DNA of 64,000 nucleotides from Propionibacteriales bacterium (GTDB lineage: Bacteria; Actinomycetota; Actinomycetes; Propionibacteriales; Nocardioidaceae), in assembly GCA_026392465.1 (NCBI GenBank), contig JAPLCA010000005.1:1-64000 (forward strand), in the 5' to 3' direction. The number at the start of each line of letters is the position of its first letter. Position 1 is the stretch's first letter. Below the pieces are notes generated by a model. The model saw only the letters and a list, made by a program, of their open reading frames with translations, had not been told where the DNA came from and did not search any database. Positions 24,161 to 32,717 of the stretch are shown in pieces. Both the position numbers and the translations under genes were made by a program.

Positions 24161-26770
24161 GTGCCCAGCCCGTTCGTCCTGCGCAGGTTCCAGGCCGAGG
24201 CGCTCGCCGCCGTCGAGCAGGCGCGGGAGAACGGTCGGCGCCGCTCCTGGGTGTCGCTGCCGCCCGGTGCGGGCAAGACCGTGCTCGGCACGGAGCTGGT
24301 GGCCGCGCGGCTCGCGGCCGAAGGTCGTCGGGCCGTCGTCCTCGCGCCCAACACGGCCATCCAGGCGCAGTGGATCGCGACCTGGCAGCGCTACGGGCGC
24401 GGCCCTGCGAGCCCGGACCGCGACCTCGCGGCCGACGTCACGGTCCTGACCTACCAGGCGGTCGCCACCTTCTCGCCCGACGAGGAGGACGACGACCTCG
24501 AGCCGTCGGCGGGTGGGCCCGGACCGCTCGTGGACCGGCTGCACGAGAACGGTCGCGCACTGGTGTCCGCACTGCGGGCGGCCGGACCCCTCACGGTCGT
24601 GCTCGACGAGTGCCACCACCTCCTGGAGACCTGGGGTGCGCTGCTGCGCGAGGTGCTCGACCCGCTCGACGACGTCCTGGTCCTCGGCCTCACCGCCACG
24701 CCGCCGGGCGTGCTGACCCGTCGACAGGCCGAGCAGGTCGAGGAGCTGTTCGGCTCCCTCGCCTACCAGGCGTCGATCCCCGCTGCCGTCCGCGAGGGGG
24801 ACCTCGCCCCGTTCGCCGAGCTGGCCTGGCTGGTGCGGCCCTCCGCCGAGGAGGAGGCGTGGCTCGCGTCGTCGGCGATGCGGTTCGCGGAGCTGACCAC
24901 GGAGCTGCTCAGCCCCGGCTACGGCTCGGTGCCGCTGCTGACCTGGTTCGACCGACGCGTCGGCGAGCTGCCCGTGCCGTGGGCGACCTTCGGGCGCGAC
25001 GAGCCGGCCCTGGCCACGGCCGTGCTGCGGCTCGTGCACGCCGGCCTGCTCGACCTCCCGCGCGATGCCGTGCTGCGCGAGCAGCACCGCACCGACCTGG
25101 CGGCGCAGGACTGGGCGCAGCTGGTCGACGACTGGGTGCGCGGCTGCCTCGCCCGCAGCGACGTCGACGCGGACCGGGCCGTGCTCGAGGACCTGCGCCG
25201 CGCGATGCCCGGGATCGGGTTCCACGTCACGCGTCGTGGGGTGAGCGGCGCAGGGTCGCCGGTCGACCGCGTGCTCGCGCGCAGCGCAGGCAAGATGCGT
25301 GCCGCCGCCTCGGTGCTGCACGCCGAGCGCGACGCGCTCGGGGACCGGCTGCGCGCGGTCGTCGTCTGCGACCACGAGCGCGCCTCGCCCACGTCGTCGC
25401 TCGTGCTGCGTGACGCACCCGCCGAGCACGGGTCGGCCCTCGAGGTCATGGACGCCCTCCTCGACGGCGGGTTCGAGCCGGTCCTGCTGACCGGACGCAC
25501 CGTCGCGGCGGGAGGTGGCACGGCCCGGCGCCTCCTCGAGGTCCTGCACCGGCTCGACGGGGGCCTCGAGCTGCGCACCGAGCCGCTCGAGGGCGCCGAG
25601 GACCGGCTCCACCGCCTCGTGGGCCCCTGGACGAGCCGACGCTGGACGCCTCTCGTCACCCGGGCGTTCCAGGACGGCCACTGCGACGTGCTCGTCGGCA
25701 CCCGGGCGCTGCTGGGGGAGGGCTGGGACGCCCCGCGCGTGTCAACGCTGGTCGACCTGTCCACCGCGTCCACGACGTCGGCCGTCACGCAGACCCGCGG
25801 CCGGGCGCTGCGCACCGACCCGACCTGGCCCGAGAAGGTCGCCACCACCTGGAGCGTCGTCTGCGTGGCCCCCGACCACCCCGGCGGCGACTCCGACTGG
25901 CGTCGGTTCGTGCGCAAGCACGACGGCTACCTCGGCGTCGACGACGACGGGCAGGTCGTCTCCGGCGTCGCGCACGTGGACGCCCGCTTCTCGCCGTTCG
26001 TCCCGCCCGACCCCGACCTCTTCGACGTCGTCGCCCTCGACATGGCGCGACGAGCGGGGGAGCGCGACGTGGTGCGGACCCGTTGGCGCGTCGGCGAGCC
26101 GTACCGCGACGAGGTCCGGCGGGCCATCCGTGTGCGCCCCGACGACGCCGCGCGGGCTGTCCACTCCACCCCCACGACGATGCACGCGCCGGAGCCGCCC
26201 TGGGCCCGCATGGGCGAGGACGGTGTCGTGTCCACCGCGCGCTCCGCGCGGCTCGAGCCCTGGGACGCCGCCCGGGAGGCCGCCCGGGATCCCGGCCTGG
26301 CCGCCCACGCGTGGGTCGTCGCCGACGCCATGGCCGAGGGCGGTCTCGGCGGCCCCGGAGCAGCAGGCGTGCGGGCGGTCGTCGACGCGACCGGCACCTA
26401 CCGCTTCGAGCTGGACGCCGACGCAGCCACGGCCTCGGTCTTCGTCGACCTGTTCGAGGAGCTGCTCGGTCCGCTGGTCGCGCCCCGCTGGCTGGTCGCG
26501 CGCCACCAGGCGCCACCGCCGTCCGCCGGCACCGGCTGGCGCGTGCTGCTCGGTCGCGCCCGGCCCGTCGCGCGCACCTGGTACGGGGTGCCGACGGGGC
26601 TCGCGCGCAACGTCGCCCGGCGGCGCGCGTTCGAGGGTGCCTGGGCACGGTGGTTCGGCCCGGCGGCGGTCGTCGCGTCCACGTCGGCCGCGGGGGAGGC
26701 CGCCCTGACGTCGGCGTACGGCACGACACCGCTCGACGTCGTGACGCTCCTGCGCTCCAGCTGGTCCTGA
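24161..26770 (+). CDS. Large orphan DEAD/DEAH-type SF2 helicase
   Basis: An 869-residue protein. Motif I is LPPGAGKT (near residue 37), motif II is DECHH (near 150) and motif III is LTATPP. A second RecA-like domain runs to about residue 570, with GTRALLGEGWDAPRV and QTRGRALR as motifs V and VI. The last about 280 residues match nothing I recognise. The layout resembles restriction/repair SF2 helicases, but no nuclease or methylase gene is adjacent. GTG start 6 nt after TAGGCT, so probably leaderless and separately transcribed. Confidence 0.75.
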   Translation: MPSPFVLRRFQAEALAAVEQARENGRRRSWVSLPPGAGKTVLGTELVAARLAAEGRRAVVLAPNTAIQAQWIATWQRYGRGPASPDRDLAADVTVLTYQAVATFSPDEEDDDLEPSAGGPGPLVDRLHENGRALVSALRAAGPLTVVLDECHHLLETWGALLREVLDPLDDVLVLGLTATPPGVLTRRQAEQVEELFGSLAYQASIPAAVREGDLAPFAELAWLVRPSAEEEAWLASSAMRFAELTTELLSPGYGSVPLLTWFDRRVGELPVPWATFGRDEPALATAVLRLVHAGLLDLPRDAVLREQHRTDLAAQDWAQLVDDWVRGCLARSDVDADRAVLEDLRRAMPGIGFHVTRRGVSGAGSPVDRVLARSAGKMRAAASVLHAERDALGDRLRAVVVCDHERASPTSSLVLRDAPAEHGSALEVMDALLDGGFEPVLLTGRTVAAGGGTARRLLEVLHRLDGGLELRTEPLEGAEDRLHRLVGPWTSRRWTPLVTRAFQDGHCDVLVGTRALLGEGWDAPRVSTLVDLSTASTTSAVTQTRGRALRTDPTWPEKVATTWSVVCVAPDHPGGDSDWRRFVRKHDGYLGVDDDGQVVSGVAHVDARFSPFVPPDPDLFDVVALDMARRAGERDVVRTRWRVGEPYRDEVRRAIRVRPDDAARAVHSTPTTMHAPEPPWARMGEDGVVSTARSARLEPWDAAREAARDPGLAAHAWVVADAMAEGGLGGPGAAGVRAVVDATGTYRFELDADAATASVFVDLFEELLGPLVAPRWLVARHQAPPPSAGTGWRVLLGRARPVARTWYGVPTGLARNVARRRAFEGAWARWFGPAAVVASTSAAGEAALTSAYGTTPLDVVTLLRSSWS

Positions 26771-26819
26771 GCCCGTGTCCGCGGGCCGGAGGTCCGTGGG
26801 CGGCGAGGAGGTCGCGCCC

Positions 26820-26825
26820 TAGACT
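26820..26825 (+). promoter_or_regulatory. -10 box of the general-stress-protein gene
   Basis: TAGACT, 6 nt before the ATG at 26832. Confidence 0.55.
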
Positions 26826-26831
26826 GACGGC

Positions 26832-27326
26832 ATGCCTCCCGTCAACCAGGGCCTCTTCACGCTCGAGTTCCCGCAGTCGCTCGGCGTCTACGACGACTAC
26901 GCCACGGCGCAGAAGGTCGTCGACCACCTCTCCGACCAGGAGTTCCCCGTCGAGAACCTCCTCGTGGTCGGCACCGACCTCAAGCAGGTCGAGCGGGTCA
27001 CCGGTCGGCTCACCACGAGCCGCGTGGCCGCGGCCGGCGCCGCGTCCGGCGGCTGGCTGGGCGTCCTCGTCGGCCTGCTCCTCGGCATCTTCAGCAGCGA
27101 GAGCACGTGGCTGCAGACCGTCGTCGGCGGTCTCGGCATCGGCATCGTCTTCGGTGTCGTGTGGGCGCTGCTCGGCTACGCGGCCACGCGCGGACGCCGC
27201 GACTTCAGCTCCGTCAGCAGCGTCGTCGCGACCAAGTACGAGGTGATGGTCGAGCACAAGCACCGGGCCAGGGCCCAGGAGCTCATCGCCGACCTGCCCG
27301 AGGCGCGCCAGAACCCCTTCGCCTGA
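26832..27326 (+). CDS. General-stress-protein-17M-like membrane protein
   Basis: A 164-residue protein. The first about 60 residues (YDDYATAQKVVDHLSDQEFPVENLLVVGTDL) match the GSP17M-like domain. Two glycine-rich membrane segments follow (about 66-88 and 95-117), then a conserved cytoplasmic tail (SSVVATKYEVMVEHKHRARAQELIADLP). Relatives are stress-associated, with unknown biochemistry. The ATG follows TAGACT by 6 nt, so the gene is probably transcribed alone from a leaderless promoter. Confidence 0.75.
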   Translation: MPPVNQGLFTLEFPQSLGVYDDYATAQKVVDHLSDQEFPVENLLVVGTDLKQVERVTGRLTTSRVAAAGAASGGWLGVLVGLLLGIFSSESTWLQTVVGGLGIGIVFGVVWALLGYAATRGRRDFSSVSSVVATKYEVMVEHKHRARAQELIADLPEARQNPFA

Positions 27327-27394
27327 TCGTCCCGCGGCCCCGCGCCGTGCCCCTCCGCCCCGCCGACGGCGGTGGGGCGCGACCCAGGAGAGCC

Positions 27395-28438
27395 ATGACC
27401 AAGACCAACCCCGGCCACTTCTTCGAGGACTTCCACGTCGGCCAGGTGATCGAGCACGCGACTCCCCGCACGATCACCGACGGCGACCGCGCCGTCTACG
27501 GGTCGATCTACCCGACCCGGTTCGCGATCCCGTCGTCGGCGGAGTTCGCGGCCTCCGTGGGCCTGCAGGAGCACCCCGTCGAGGACCTGGTGGCGTTCCA
27601 CGTCGCGTTCGGCAAGACCGTCCCCGACGTCTCGCTCAACGCCGTCGCGAACCTCGGCTACGCCGAGTGCCGCTTCCACCGGCCGGTGCTCACCGGCGAC
27701 ACGCTGCGCACGAGCTCGGAGGTCATCGGCCTCAAGCAGAACTCCAACGGTCGCACGGGCGTGGTCTATGTCCGCTCGACCGCCACGAACCAGCGCGGCG
27801 AGGTCGCGCTGGACTGGGTGCGCTGGGTCATGGTGCACAAGCGCGACGCCGGTGCCCCCGCACCGGAGACCGTGGTGCCCGCGGTGGCCGCCGTCGTCGC
27901 GCCCGAGGACCTCGTGCTGCCCGCGGGACTGGACTTCTCCGGCTACGACACGACCGCCGCCGGTGAGCCGCACCGCTACGACGACTACACGGTCGGCGAG
28001 CGGATCGACCACGTCGACGGCGTCACGCTCAGCGAGGCGGAGCACATGATGGCCACCCGGCTGTGGCAGAACACGGCCAAGGTGCACTTCAACACCGAGG
28101 CGCGCCCCGACGGTCGGCGGCTCGTGTACGGCGGTCACGTCATCTCGATGGCCAGGGCCCTCTCCTTCAACGGCCTCGCCAATGCGCAGCTCGTCGCCGC
28201 GATCAACGCCGGCTCGCACGTCGCGCCCGCGTTCGCCGGCGACACCGTCTACGCGTGGTCCGAGGTGCTCGACAAGGCCGCCCCGGCAGCGTGGGACGGC
28301 ACCGGGGTCGGGGCCCTGCGGCTGCGTCTCGTCGCCACCCAGGGACGCGACGAGACGATGACGCTGCGCGGCGACGACGGGAAGTACGCCGAGGGCGTGC
28401 TCCTCGACCTCGACCTGTGGGCCCTGGTGCCGCGCTGA
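27395..28438 (+). CDS. MaoC-family dehydratase with two hot-dog domains
   Basis: A 347-residue protein with an N-terminal MaoC-like hot-dog domain and a second one whose C-terminal half has the VYGGHVISMARALSFNGLANAQ segment. Size and sequence resemble mesaconyl-CoA hydratase-type enzymes; hydration of a branched enoyl-CoA is likely, but the exact substrate is not shown. CAGGAG lies 4 nt before the ATG. The stop overlaps the histidine phosphatase start by one base. Confidence 0.75.
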   Translation: MTKTNPGHFFEDFHVGQVIEHATPRTITDGDRAVYGSIYPTRFAIPSSAEFAASVGLQEHPVEDLVAFHVAFGKTVPDVSLNAVANLGYAECRFHRPVLTGDTLRTSSEVIGLKQNSNGRTGVVYVRSTATNQRGEVALDWVRWVMVHKRDAGAPAPETVVPAVAAVVAPEDLVLPAGLDFSGYDTTAAGEPHRYDDYTVGERIDHVDGVTLSEAEHMMATRLWQNTAKVHFNTEARPDGRRLVYGGHVISMARALSFNGLANAQLVAAINAGSHVAPAFAGDTVYAWSEVLDKAAPAAWDGTGVGALRLRLVATQGRDETMTLRGDDGKYAEGVLLDLDLWALVPR

Positions 28439-29010
28439 TGGGGGCCACTCTCGTCCTGGTGCGGCACGGGCAGACCGAGTGGAGCCTCGCCGGCAGGCAC
28501 ACGGGCCGCACTGACATCGAGCTGACGGCGGCCGGGGAGGCGACGGCGAGGGCCCTCGCACCTGCGCTGGCGGACGTCGACTTCGACCTCGTGCTCACCA
28601 GCCCGCGGCTCCGCGCGCGCCGGACGGCCGCACTGGCCGGCTTCACGGAGGCGACGGTCGAGGACGACCTCGCCGAGTGGGACTACGGCGACTACGAGGG
28701 GCTCACGACGCCGCAGATCCGCGAGTCGGTGCGAGGGTGGACGATCTGGGACCACCCGGTGCCTGGCGGGGAGAGCGCCGAGGAGGTGGGTGCCCGGCTC
28801 GACCGCGTGGTCGACCGGGTGCGTGCCACGGACGGTCGGGTGCTCGTCTTCGCCCACGGGCACAGCCTGCGGGTGCTGGCGGCCCGCTGGCTGGGTCTGC
28901 CGGTGCAGGACGGACGCATCTTCGACCTCGACACGGCCACCTACTCCGTGCTGGGCGACGACCGGGGGCAGCCGGTGGTGCAGCGCTGGAACGTCGGCCC
29001 CACCCTCTAG
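28438..29010 (+). CDS. Histidine phosphatase family protein
   Basis: A 190-residue phosphoglycerate-mutase-like phosphatase. The RHG catalytic loop is LVRHGQTEWS (R9-H10-G11), and the second catalytic histidine is in FAHGHSLRVLAARW. Family members hydrolyse small phosphate esters; the substrate is unknown. It overlaps the MaoC gene (TGATG). Its TAG stop forms the first three bases of the TAGCCT box for the next gene. Confidence 0.82.
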   Translation: MGATLVLVRHGQTEWSLAGRHTGRTDIELTAAGEATARALAPALADVDFDLVLTSPRLRARRTAALAGFTEATVEDDLAEWDYGDYEGLTTPQIRESVRGWTIWDHPVPGGESAEEVGARLDRVVDRVRATDGRVLVFAHGHSLRVLAARWLGLPVQDGRIFDLDTATYSVLGDDRGQPVVQRWNVGPTL

Positions 29011-29019
29011 CCTGACCTC

Positions 29020-29844
29020 GTGAGGATCGATCTCCACACCCACTCCAACCGCTCCGACGGCACCGACACGCCCGCCGAGCTGGTGGCCAACGCGGTGCTC
29101 GCCGGGCTCGACGTCGTCGCGCTGACCGACCACGACGCGACGACCGGGTGGGCCGAGGCGCGCGCGGCGGCCGAGCGGGAGGGCATCGTGGTGGTGCCGG
29201 GCATCGAGATCTCCACGACGTTCCGGGGCGAGAGCGTGCACCTGCTCGGCTACGCCTTCGACCCGGCGCACCCGCCGCTCGTCGAGGAGCTCGAGCGGGT
29301 CCTCGGGGGTCGCGACCAGCGCCTGCCGCGCATCCTCGCCCGGCTGGCCGAGCACGGCATCGACATCACCGAGGAGGACGTCGCGCTGCAGTCGGGTGCC
29401 GCGGCGGCGTCCGGGCGCCCGCACATCGCCGACGCGATGGTGGCGAAGGGCTACATCGGGCACCGTGACGAGGCCTTCCAGGGCTGGCTGAACAGCGGCG
29501 GGCGGGCGTACGTCGAGCGCTACGCCGCCCCGCTGCTCGACGCCGTCCGGCTGCTGAAGGACGCCGGCGGCAAGGCCGTCGTCGCGCACCCGTGGTCGAG
29601 GGGCAGCGACCGCGTGCTCACGGCCGACGCGTTCGAGGAGCTGGCGGCCCTCGGCCTCGACGGCATCGAGGCCGACCACGTCGACCACGACGCCGCCGCC
29701 CGCCGCGGCCTGCGCGACGTCGCCCGCGCCCTCGACCTCGTCGTCACCGGCTCCAGCGACTACCACGGCACGGGCAAGTCGTCCGCCTTCAACCTCGGCG
29801 CCAACCTCACCGACCCGGGGGAGTACGAGCGCCTCCTCGGCTGA
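29020..29844 (+). CDS. PHP-domain metal phosphoesterase
   Basis: A 274-residue protein of the PHP family similar to YciV/RnaseAM-type phosphoesterases. Metal ligands are visible in DLHTHSNRSDGT at the start, ALTDHDATTGW, PGIEIS, the internal HPWSRG and the final GSSDYHGTGK. Characterised relatives hydrolyse 3',5'-nucleoside bisphosphates or short RNA. GTG start 6 nt after TAGCCT (29008-29013), which overlaps the upstream stop codon. Palindromic element copy 2 begins 8 nt after its stop. Confidence 0.82.
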   Translation: MRIDLHTHSNRSDGTDTPAELVANAVLAGLDVVALTDHDATTGWAEARAAAEREGIVVVPGIEISTTFRGESVHLLGYAFDPAHPPLVEELERVLGGRDQRLPRILARLAEHGIDITEEDVALQSGAAAASGRPHIADAMVAKGYIGHRDEAFQGWLNSGGRAYVERYAAPLLDAVRLLKDAGGKAVVAHPWSRGSDRVLTADAFEELAALGLDGIEADHVDHDAAARRGLRDVARALDLVVTGSSDYHGTGKSSAFNLGANLTDPGEYERLLG

Positions 29845-29851
29845 CCCCTCA

Positions 29852-30213
29852 GCGGTGGATCCGCCACCTGCTGGGCGCTCTTGAGGTGGCAGACCCACCG
29901 CTGCGGGGCCAGAGGCGACAAGAGTTCTCCCTTCTCGCGGACCGTGCCACGAGAAGGAAGCATCGTCCGTGACCCCACCCCAAGGGCACGCAAGATTCTG
30001 CCTTCGCGCGCCGAAGGTCGAACGCTTCTGCGTTCACGACGGGATCCCGTAGGAAACGCAGCATCCTCGGCCCTCCACCGCACGAACGCAGATCCTTGCG
30101 TCGCCCGAGCCCAACCGACAGCCCGGAACACCACACCAGCGACCGCCCAGCCGCTCGGTCGAGGCCCGCTCGGAGCGCAGGTCGGGAAGCCGCGCCGACG
30201 CAGCCGCAGGTCG
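29852..30213 (-). repeat. Composite palindromic intergenic element, copy 2 (reversed, truncated)
   Basis: It follows the module order of the full copy at 42094-42845 read on the opposite strand. First come the GCGGTGGAT/CCACCGC hairpin (29852-29902), then the CTTCTCG...CGAGAAG hairpin (about 29928-29960) and the reversed GCAGAATCTTG-type motif. These are followed by the CTGCGTT-ACGGGATCCCGT-AACGCAG hairpin (30028-30061) and the GGTCGAGGCCC motif with GC-rich end. The first arm (inverted end) is missing. No gene is credible. From 30214 to the TetR operators I see nothing. Confidence 0.8.
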
Positions 30214-30269
30214 GCGAGCTGCCGGCACGACGTGGCCGACCGGACCACGCCTCCTCGAGACGAAGTCCC

Positions 30270-30318
30270 TTGAGCAAACGCTCAAAACATGTCATGCTCT
30301 CTTTGAGCGACCGCTCAA
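30270..30318 (+). promoter_or_regulatory. Twin 16-bp TetR-type operators over a promoter
   Basis: Two near-identical palindromes, TTGAGCAAACGCTCAA (30270-30285) and TTGAGCGACCGCTCAA (30303-30318), have centres 33 bp apart. The first TTGAGC doubles as a -35 that is 17 nt from CATGCT (30293-30298), which lies between the operators, so bound repressor would cover the promoter. The SRPBCC-DUF4166-TetR genes follow. The TetR protein at 31956 is the likely ligand. Confidence 0.75.
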
Positions 30319-30334
30319 GATGCGAGGAGGACCC

Positions 30335-31147
30335 ATGAAGCAGCCCACTGCGCGAGCCACCGCCAGGCCGCCGTTCGGACTGGACGCGCTGGGACGATCC
30401 CGAGTAAGCCGGACCGCGCGGGGCGGGCACGCCAGGTCGGCCGGGGACGGCAAGAACCGCGCACCCCGCCACGGCATCCACGTGGCCGTCGTCACCAGCG
30501 CCGATGTCGACCGCCTCTGGGAGCTGACTCAGGACCCCGCCGTGCATGCCCGGTGGGACGTCCGCTTCGGCCGCATCGAGCCGACGACGCCGGGTGCCTT
30601 CACCTACCGACGTTTCGGGGTGAGCGGCACCGGCACGCACGCGGGCGAGCGGCGCTCCGCCGACGGGGGTGCCACCTCGGCGCTCACCTTCGCCTGCCCG
30701 AACCCGTTGTCGCCGATCGAGGTCGGTTCGGGGTACTGGCGCTACCGGCCTCTCAGCGAGGGCACCTCGTTCGAGACCGGCTACGACTACCGCTGCCGGT
30801 ACCCCGTGCTCGACCGCCTCTTCCGCCCTGCGATGGCGTGGGGCACGGCGTGGTCCTTCGACCGGCTCCGGCTCTGGGCCGACCGGGGCGTCGCGCCCGA
30901 GCTGTCGCTCGCGCTCGCGCTGCTGGAGGTCGCCGCCCGGATCGCGACCGTCCTCGCCGTCGTGCTGCTGCTCGCAGCCGCCGGGCCCGCGGCCGCGACG
31001 GCCGGCGCACTCGCCGTCGTCGGGCTCCTCCTGCACGTCCCCGCCCTGCCCTGGCGTCCGTCCGCGGGCCGGACCACCTGGTCGTGGCAGCCCGCCGCGA
31101 CCACCGACCACCGCTCCGCGAGCCGACCCGAGGAGAGCCTCCGATGA
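30335..31147 (+). CDS. SRPBCC-like protein with C-terminal membrane segments
   Basis: A 270-residue protein. Residues about 45-185 resemble a polyketide-cyclase/SRPBCC lipid-binding fold (HVAVVTSADVDRLWELTQDPAVHARWD...). About 190-240 form two hydrophobic segments (IATVLAVVLLLAAAG; ALAVVGLLLHVPALP), so it is probably membrane-tethered. The role is unknown. GAGGAGG precedes the ATG by 5 nt. The stop overlaps the DUF4166 gene (ATGA), and twin TetR operators lie upstream. The first 40 residues are arginine-rich and may be disordered. Confidence 0.65.
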   Translation: MKQPTARATARPPFGLDALGRSRVSRTARGGHARSAGDGKNRAPRHGIHVAVVTSADVDRLWELTQDPAVHARWDVRFGRIEPTTPGAFTYRRFGVSGTGTHAGERRSADGGATSALTFACPNPLSPIEVGSGYWRYRPLSEGTSFETGYDYRCRYPVLDRLFRPAMAWGTAWSFDRLRLWADRGVAPELSLALALLEVAARIATVLAVVLLLAAAGPAAATAGALAVVGLLLHVPALPWRPSAGRTTWSWQPAATTDHRSASRPEESLR

Positions 31148-31908
31148 CCGTCACGCCGATCCGCCCGCTGGGCCCGACCCCTCGCCCTGACGTGGCACCG
31201 GTGGCCGCCCGCGACCCGCACCGCTCGATCTTCGCCCGCGCGCTGGGCAGCGACGTCGAGCGCCTGCACCCTCGGTTGCAGCAGCGCTTCGGCGTCAACG
31301 CGCACGACGGGGTCGGTGTGGTCGGGCGCGGTGTGATGGACGAGGTCTGGCGGGGGCGGCCGGTGGTCGTCCCGTTCCTGCACCTGGGCACCCGACGCAA
31401 CCTGTTGTTCCCCGAGACCGGCCGAGACGTGCCGTTCACCATCGAGAACTACCCGTACGTGGACGACCACGGCCGCGAGACGGTGACCTTCGTGCGCACG
31501 TTCGAGGTGGGACGCGGCCGTCGGCGGCGCTTCGACGCCACGATGGTGCTCGACACGTCCCGCGACCGGGGACGTCCGGTGGTCGTCGACTACCTCGGCA
31601 CGCACCAGCACGTCGCTGCCGACCTCGAGCTCTCGGCCGAGCCCGACGGCAGCCTGCGGATCGAGAGCCGGGTGATGCGCCTGCACGAGGGCCCGGTCAG
31701 CCTCACGATGTCGCCGCTGGTGTGCGGCCGCGCGGTAGTCCGAGAGCGCTGGGACGAGCAGGAGGCGTGCTTCCGCATCCGCGTCGAGGTGCTGCACGAC
31801 GTCGTCGGCCCCGTGTTCGGTTACCACGGGCGGTTCACCACCACGGAGGTCGACGCGTCCAGGCTTCCCGCCGCGGTCCGGCCCTACCGTGAGCAGCCAC
31901 GGATGTGA
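31144..31908 (+). CDS. DUF4166 protein
   Basis: A 254-residue protein. The N-terminal SIFARALGSDVERLHPRLQQRFG and the later LVCGRAVVRERWDE and FGYHGRF segments match DUF4166, a family of unknown function often beside SDR-like or lipid-related proteins. Translation is coupled to the SRPBCC gene by an ATGA overlap. The pair probably works on a common, TetR-controlled process, perhaps a membrane or lipid response; that is inference. Confidence 0.75.
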   Translation: MTVTPIRPLGPTPRPDVAPVAARDPHRSIFARALGSDVERLHPRLQQRFGVNAHDGVGVVGRGVMDEVWRGRPVVVPFLHLGTRRNLLFPETGRDVPFTIENYPYVDDHGRETVTFVRTFEVGRGRRRRFDATMVLDTSRDRGRPVVVDYLGTHQHVAADLELSAEPDGSLRIESRVMRLHEGPVSLTMSPLVCGRAVVRERWDEQEACFRIRVEVLHDVVGPVFGYHGRFTTTEVDASRLPAAVRPYREQPRM

Positions 31909-31943
31909 CGGCGTCGCTCCGCACCGCCGTCCGGCGCCGAGGC

Positions 31944-31949
31944 TAGGCT
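31944..31949 (+). promoter_or_regulatory. -10 box of the TetR gene
   Basis: TAGGCT, 6 nt before GTG at 31956. It gives the regulator its own leaderless promoter in addition to read-through from the operon. Confidence 0.5.
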
Positions 31950-31955
31950 CACGAC

Positions 31956-32603
31956 GTGAGCGACGACCCCCGCACGCTGGCCACCCGGCGCCGACTCGTC
32001 GACGCCACGATGCAGACCATCCGCGAGCAGGGGATGGCAAAGCTCTCGGCCCGCACCATCGCCGCCACCGGCAGCGTCAACCAGGCGCTGGTCTTCTACC
32101 ACTTCGGCACCGTCGACGGGCTCGTCGCCGAGGCCTGCCGCGTGCTCACCGGCGAACGGGTCGACCGGCACCGACCGGCGCTCGACGCGGTCACCAGCTG
32201 GGCCGGGCTCATCGACGTCGCCGAGCAGGTGCGCGCCGACGAGCGGGAGGAGGGCAATGTCGCCGTCCTCGGCCAGATCCTCGCCGCCTCCCACGGCAAC
32301 CCCGACCTCGCGTCCGCCGCCGGCCAGGCGATCGGACTCTGGACCGGCGCGGTCCGGCCCACCCTCGAGCGGCTCCTCGCGACGTCGCCGGTGGGCGAGC
32401 TGTTCGACGCCGACGTGCTCACCGACCTCGCCGCGTCGGCGTTCGTCGGCATCGAGCTCATGGAGCCCACGCGCACCGGCGGGAGTCGGCCGGCCGACGA
32501 CCCGCTCGCCCGCCTGCGGCCCGTCGCCGAGCTGCTCGACGGCCTGGGCCCCATCGCCCGCCGCGCCGTCCGCAGCGTGCTGCGCGGCACCCAGCGCACC
32601 TGA
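31956..32603 (+). CDS. TetR-family regulator, likely repressor of the SRPBCC-DUF4166 genes
   Basis: A 215-residue TetR protein. The N-terminal helix-turn-helix (LVDATMQTIREQGMAKLSARTIAATGSVNQALVFYHF) is clear, and the helical C-terminal domain would bind an unknown ligand. It lies directly downstream of the two genes headed by twin TTGAGC-n4-GCTCAA operators, which makes it the best candidate for binding them. GTG start 6 nt after TAGGCT. An inverted-repeat terminator follows. Confidence 0.8.
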   Translation: MSDDPRTLATRRRLVDATMQTIREQGMAKLSARTIAATGSVNQALVFYHFGTVDGLVAEACRVLTGERVDRHRPALDAVTSWAGLIDVAEQVRADEREEGNVAVLGQILAASHGNPDLASAAGQAIGLWTGAVRPTLERLLATSPVGELFDADVLTDLAASAFVGIELMEPTRTGGSRPADDPLARLRPVAELLDGLGPIARRAVRSVLRGTQRT

Positions 32604-32633
32604 CCCCCGCCCACCCCCGCCCACCCCAGCCCA

Positions 32634-32705
32634 CCCCCAACTTTTGGACACTTCCGGGGCACTCTGACGACCTCGAATGCCCCTGAACTGTCCAGAAGTT
32701 GGGGG
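32634..32705. terminator. Long interrupted inverted repeat between converging genes
   Basis: Left arm CCCCCAACTTTTGGACA (32634-32650) pairs with TGTCCAGAAGTTGGGGG (32689-32705) with one mismatch, and an inner pair GGGGCA/TGCCCC (32656-32661, 32678-32683) extends it. It sits between the TetR gene and the flavin reductase and reads as a terminator from both sides, with AACTT-type rather than U-rich flanks. Confidence 0.65.
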
Positions 32706-32717
32706 AGGGGTGGGGGA

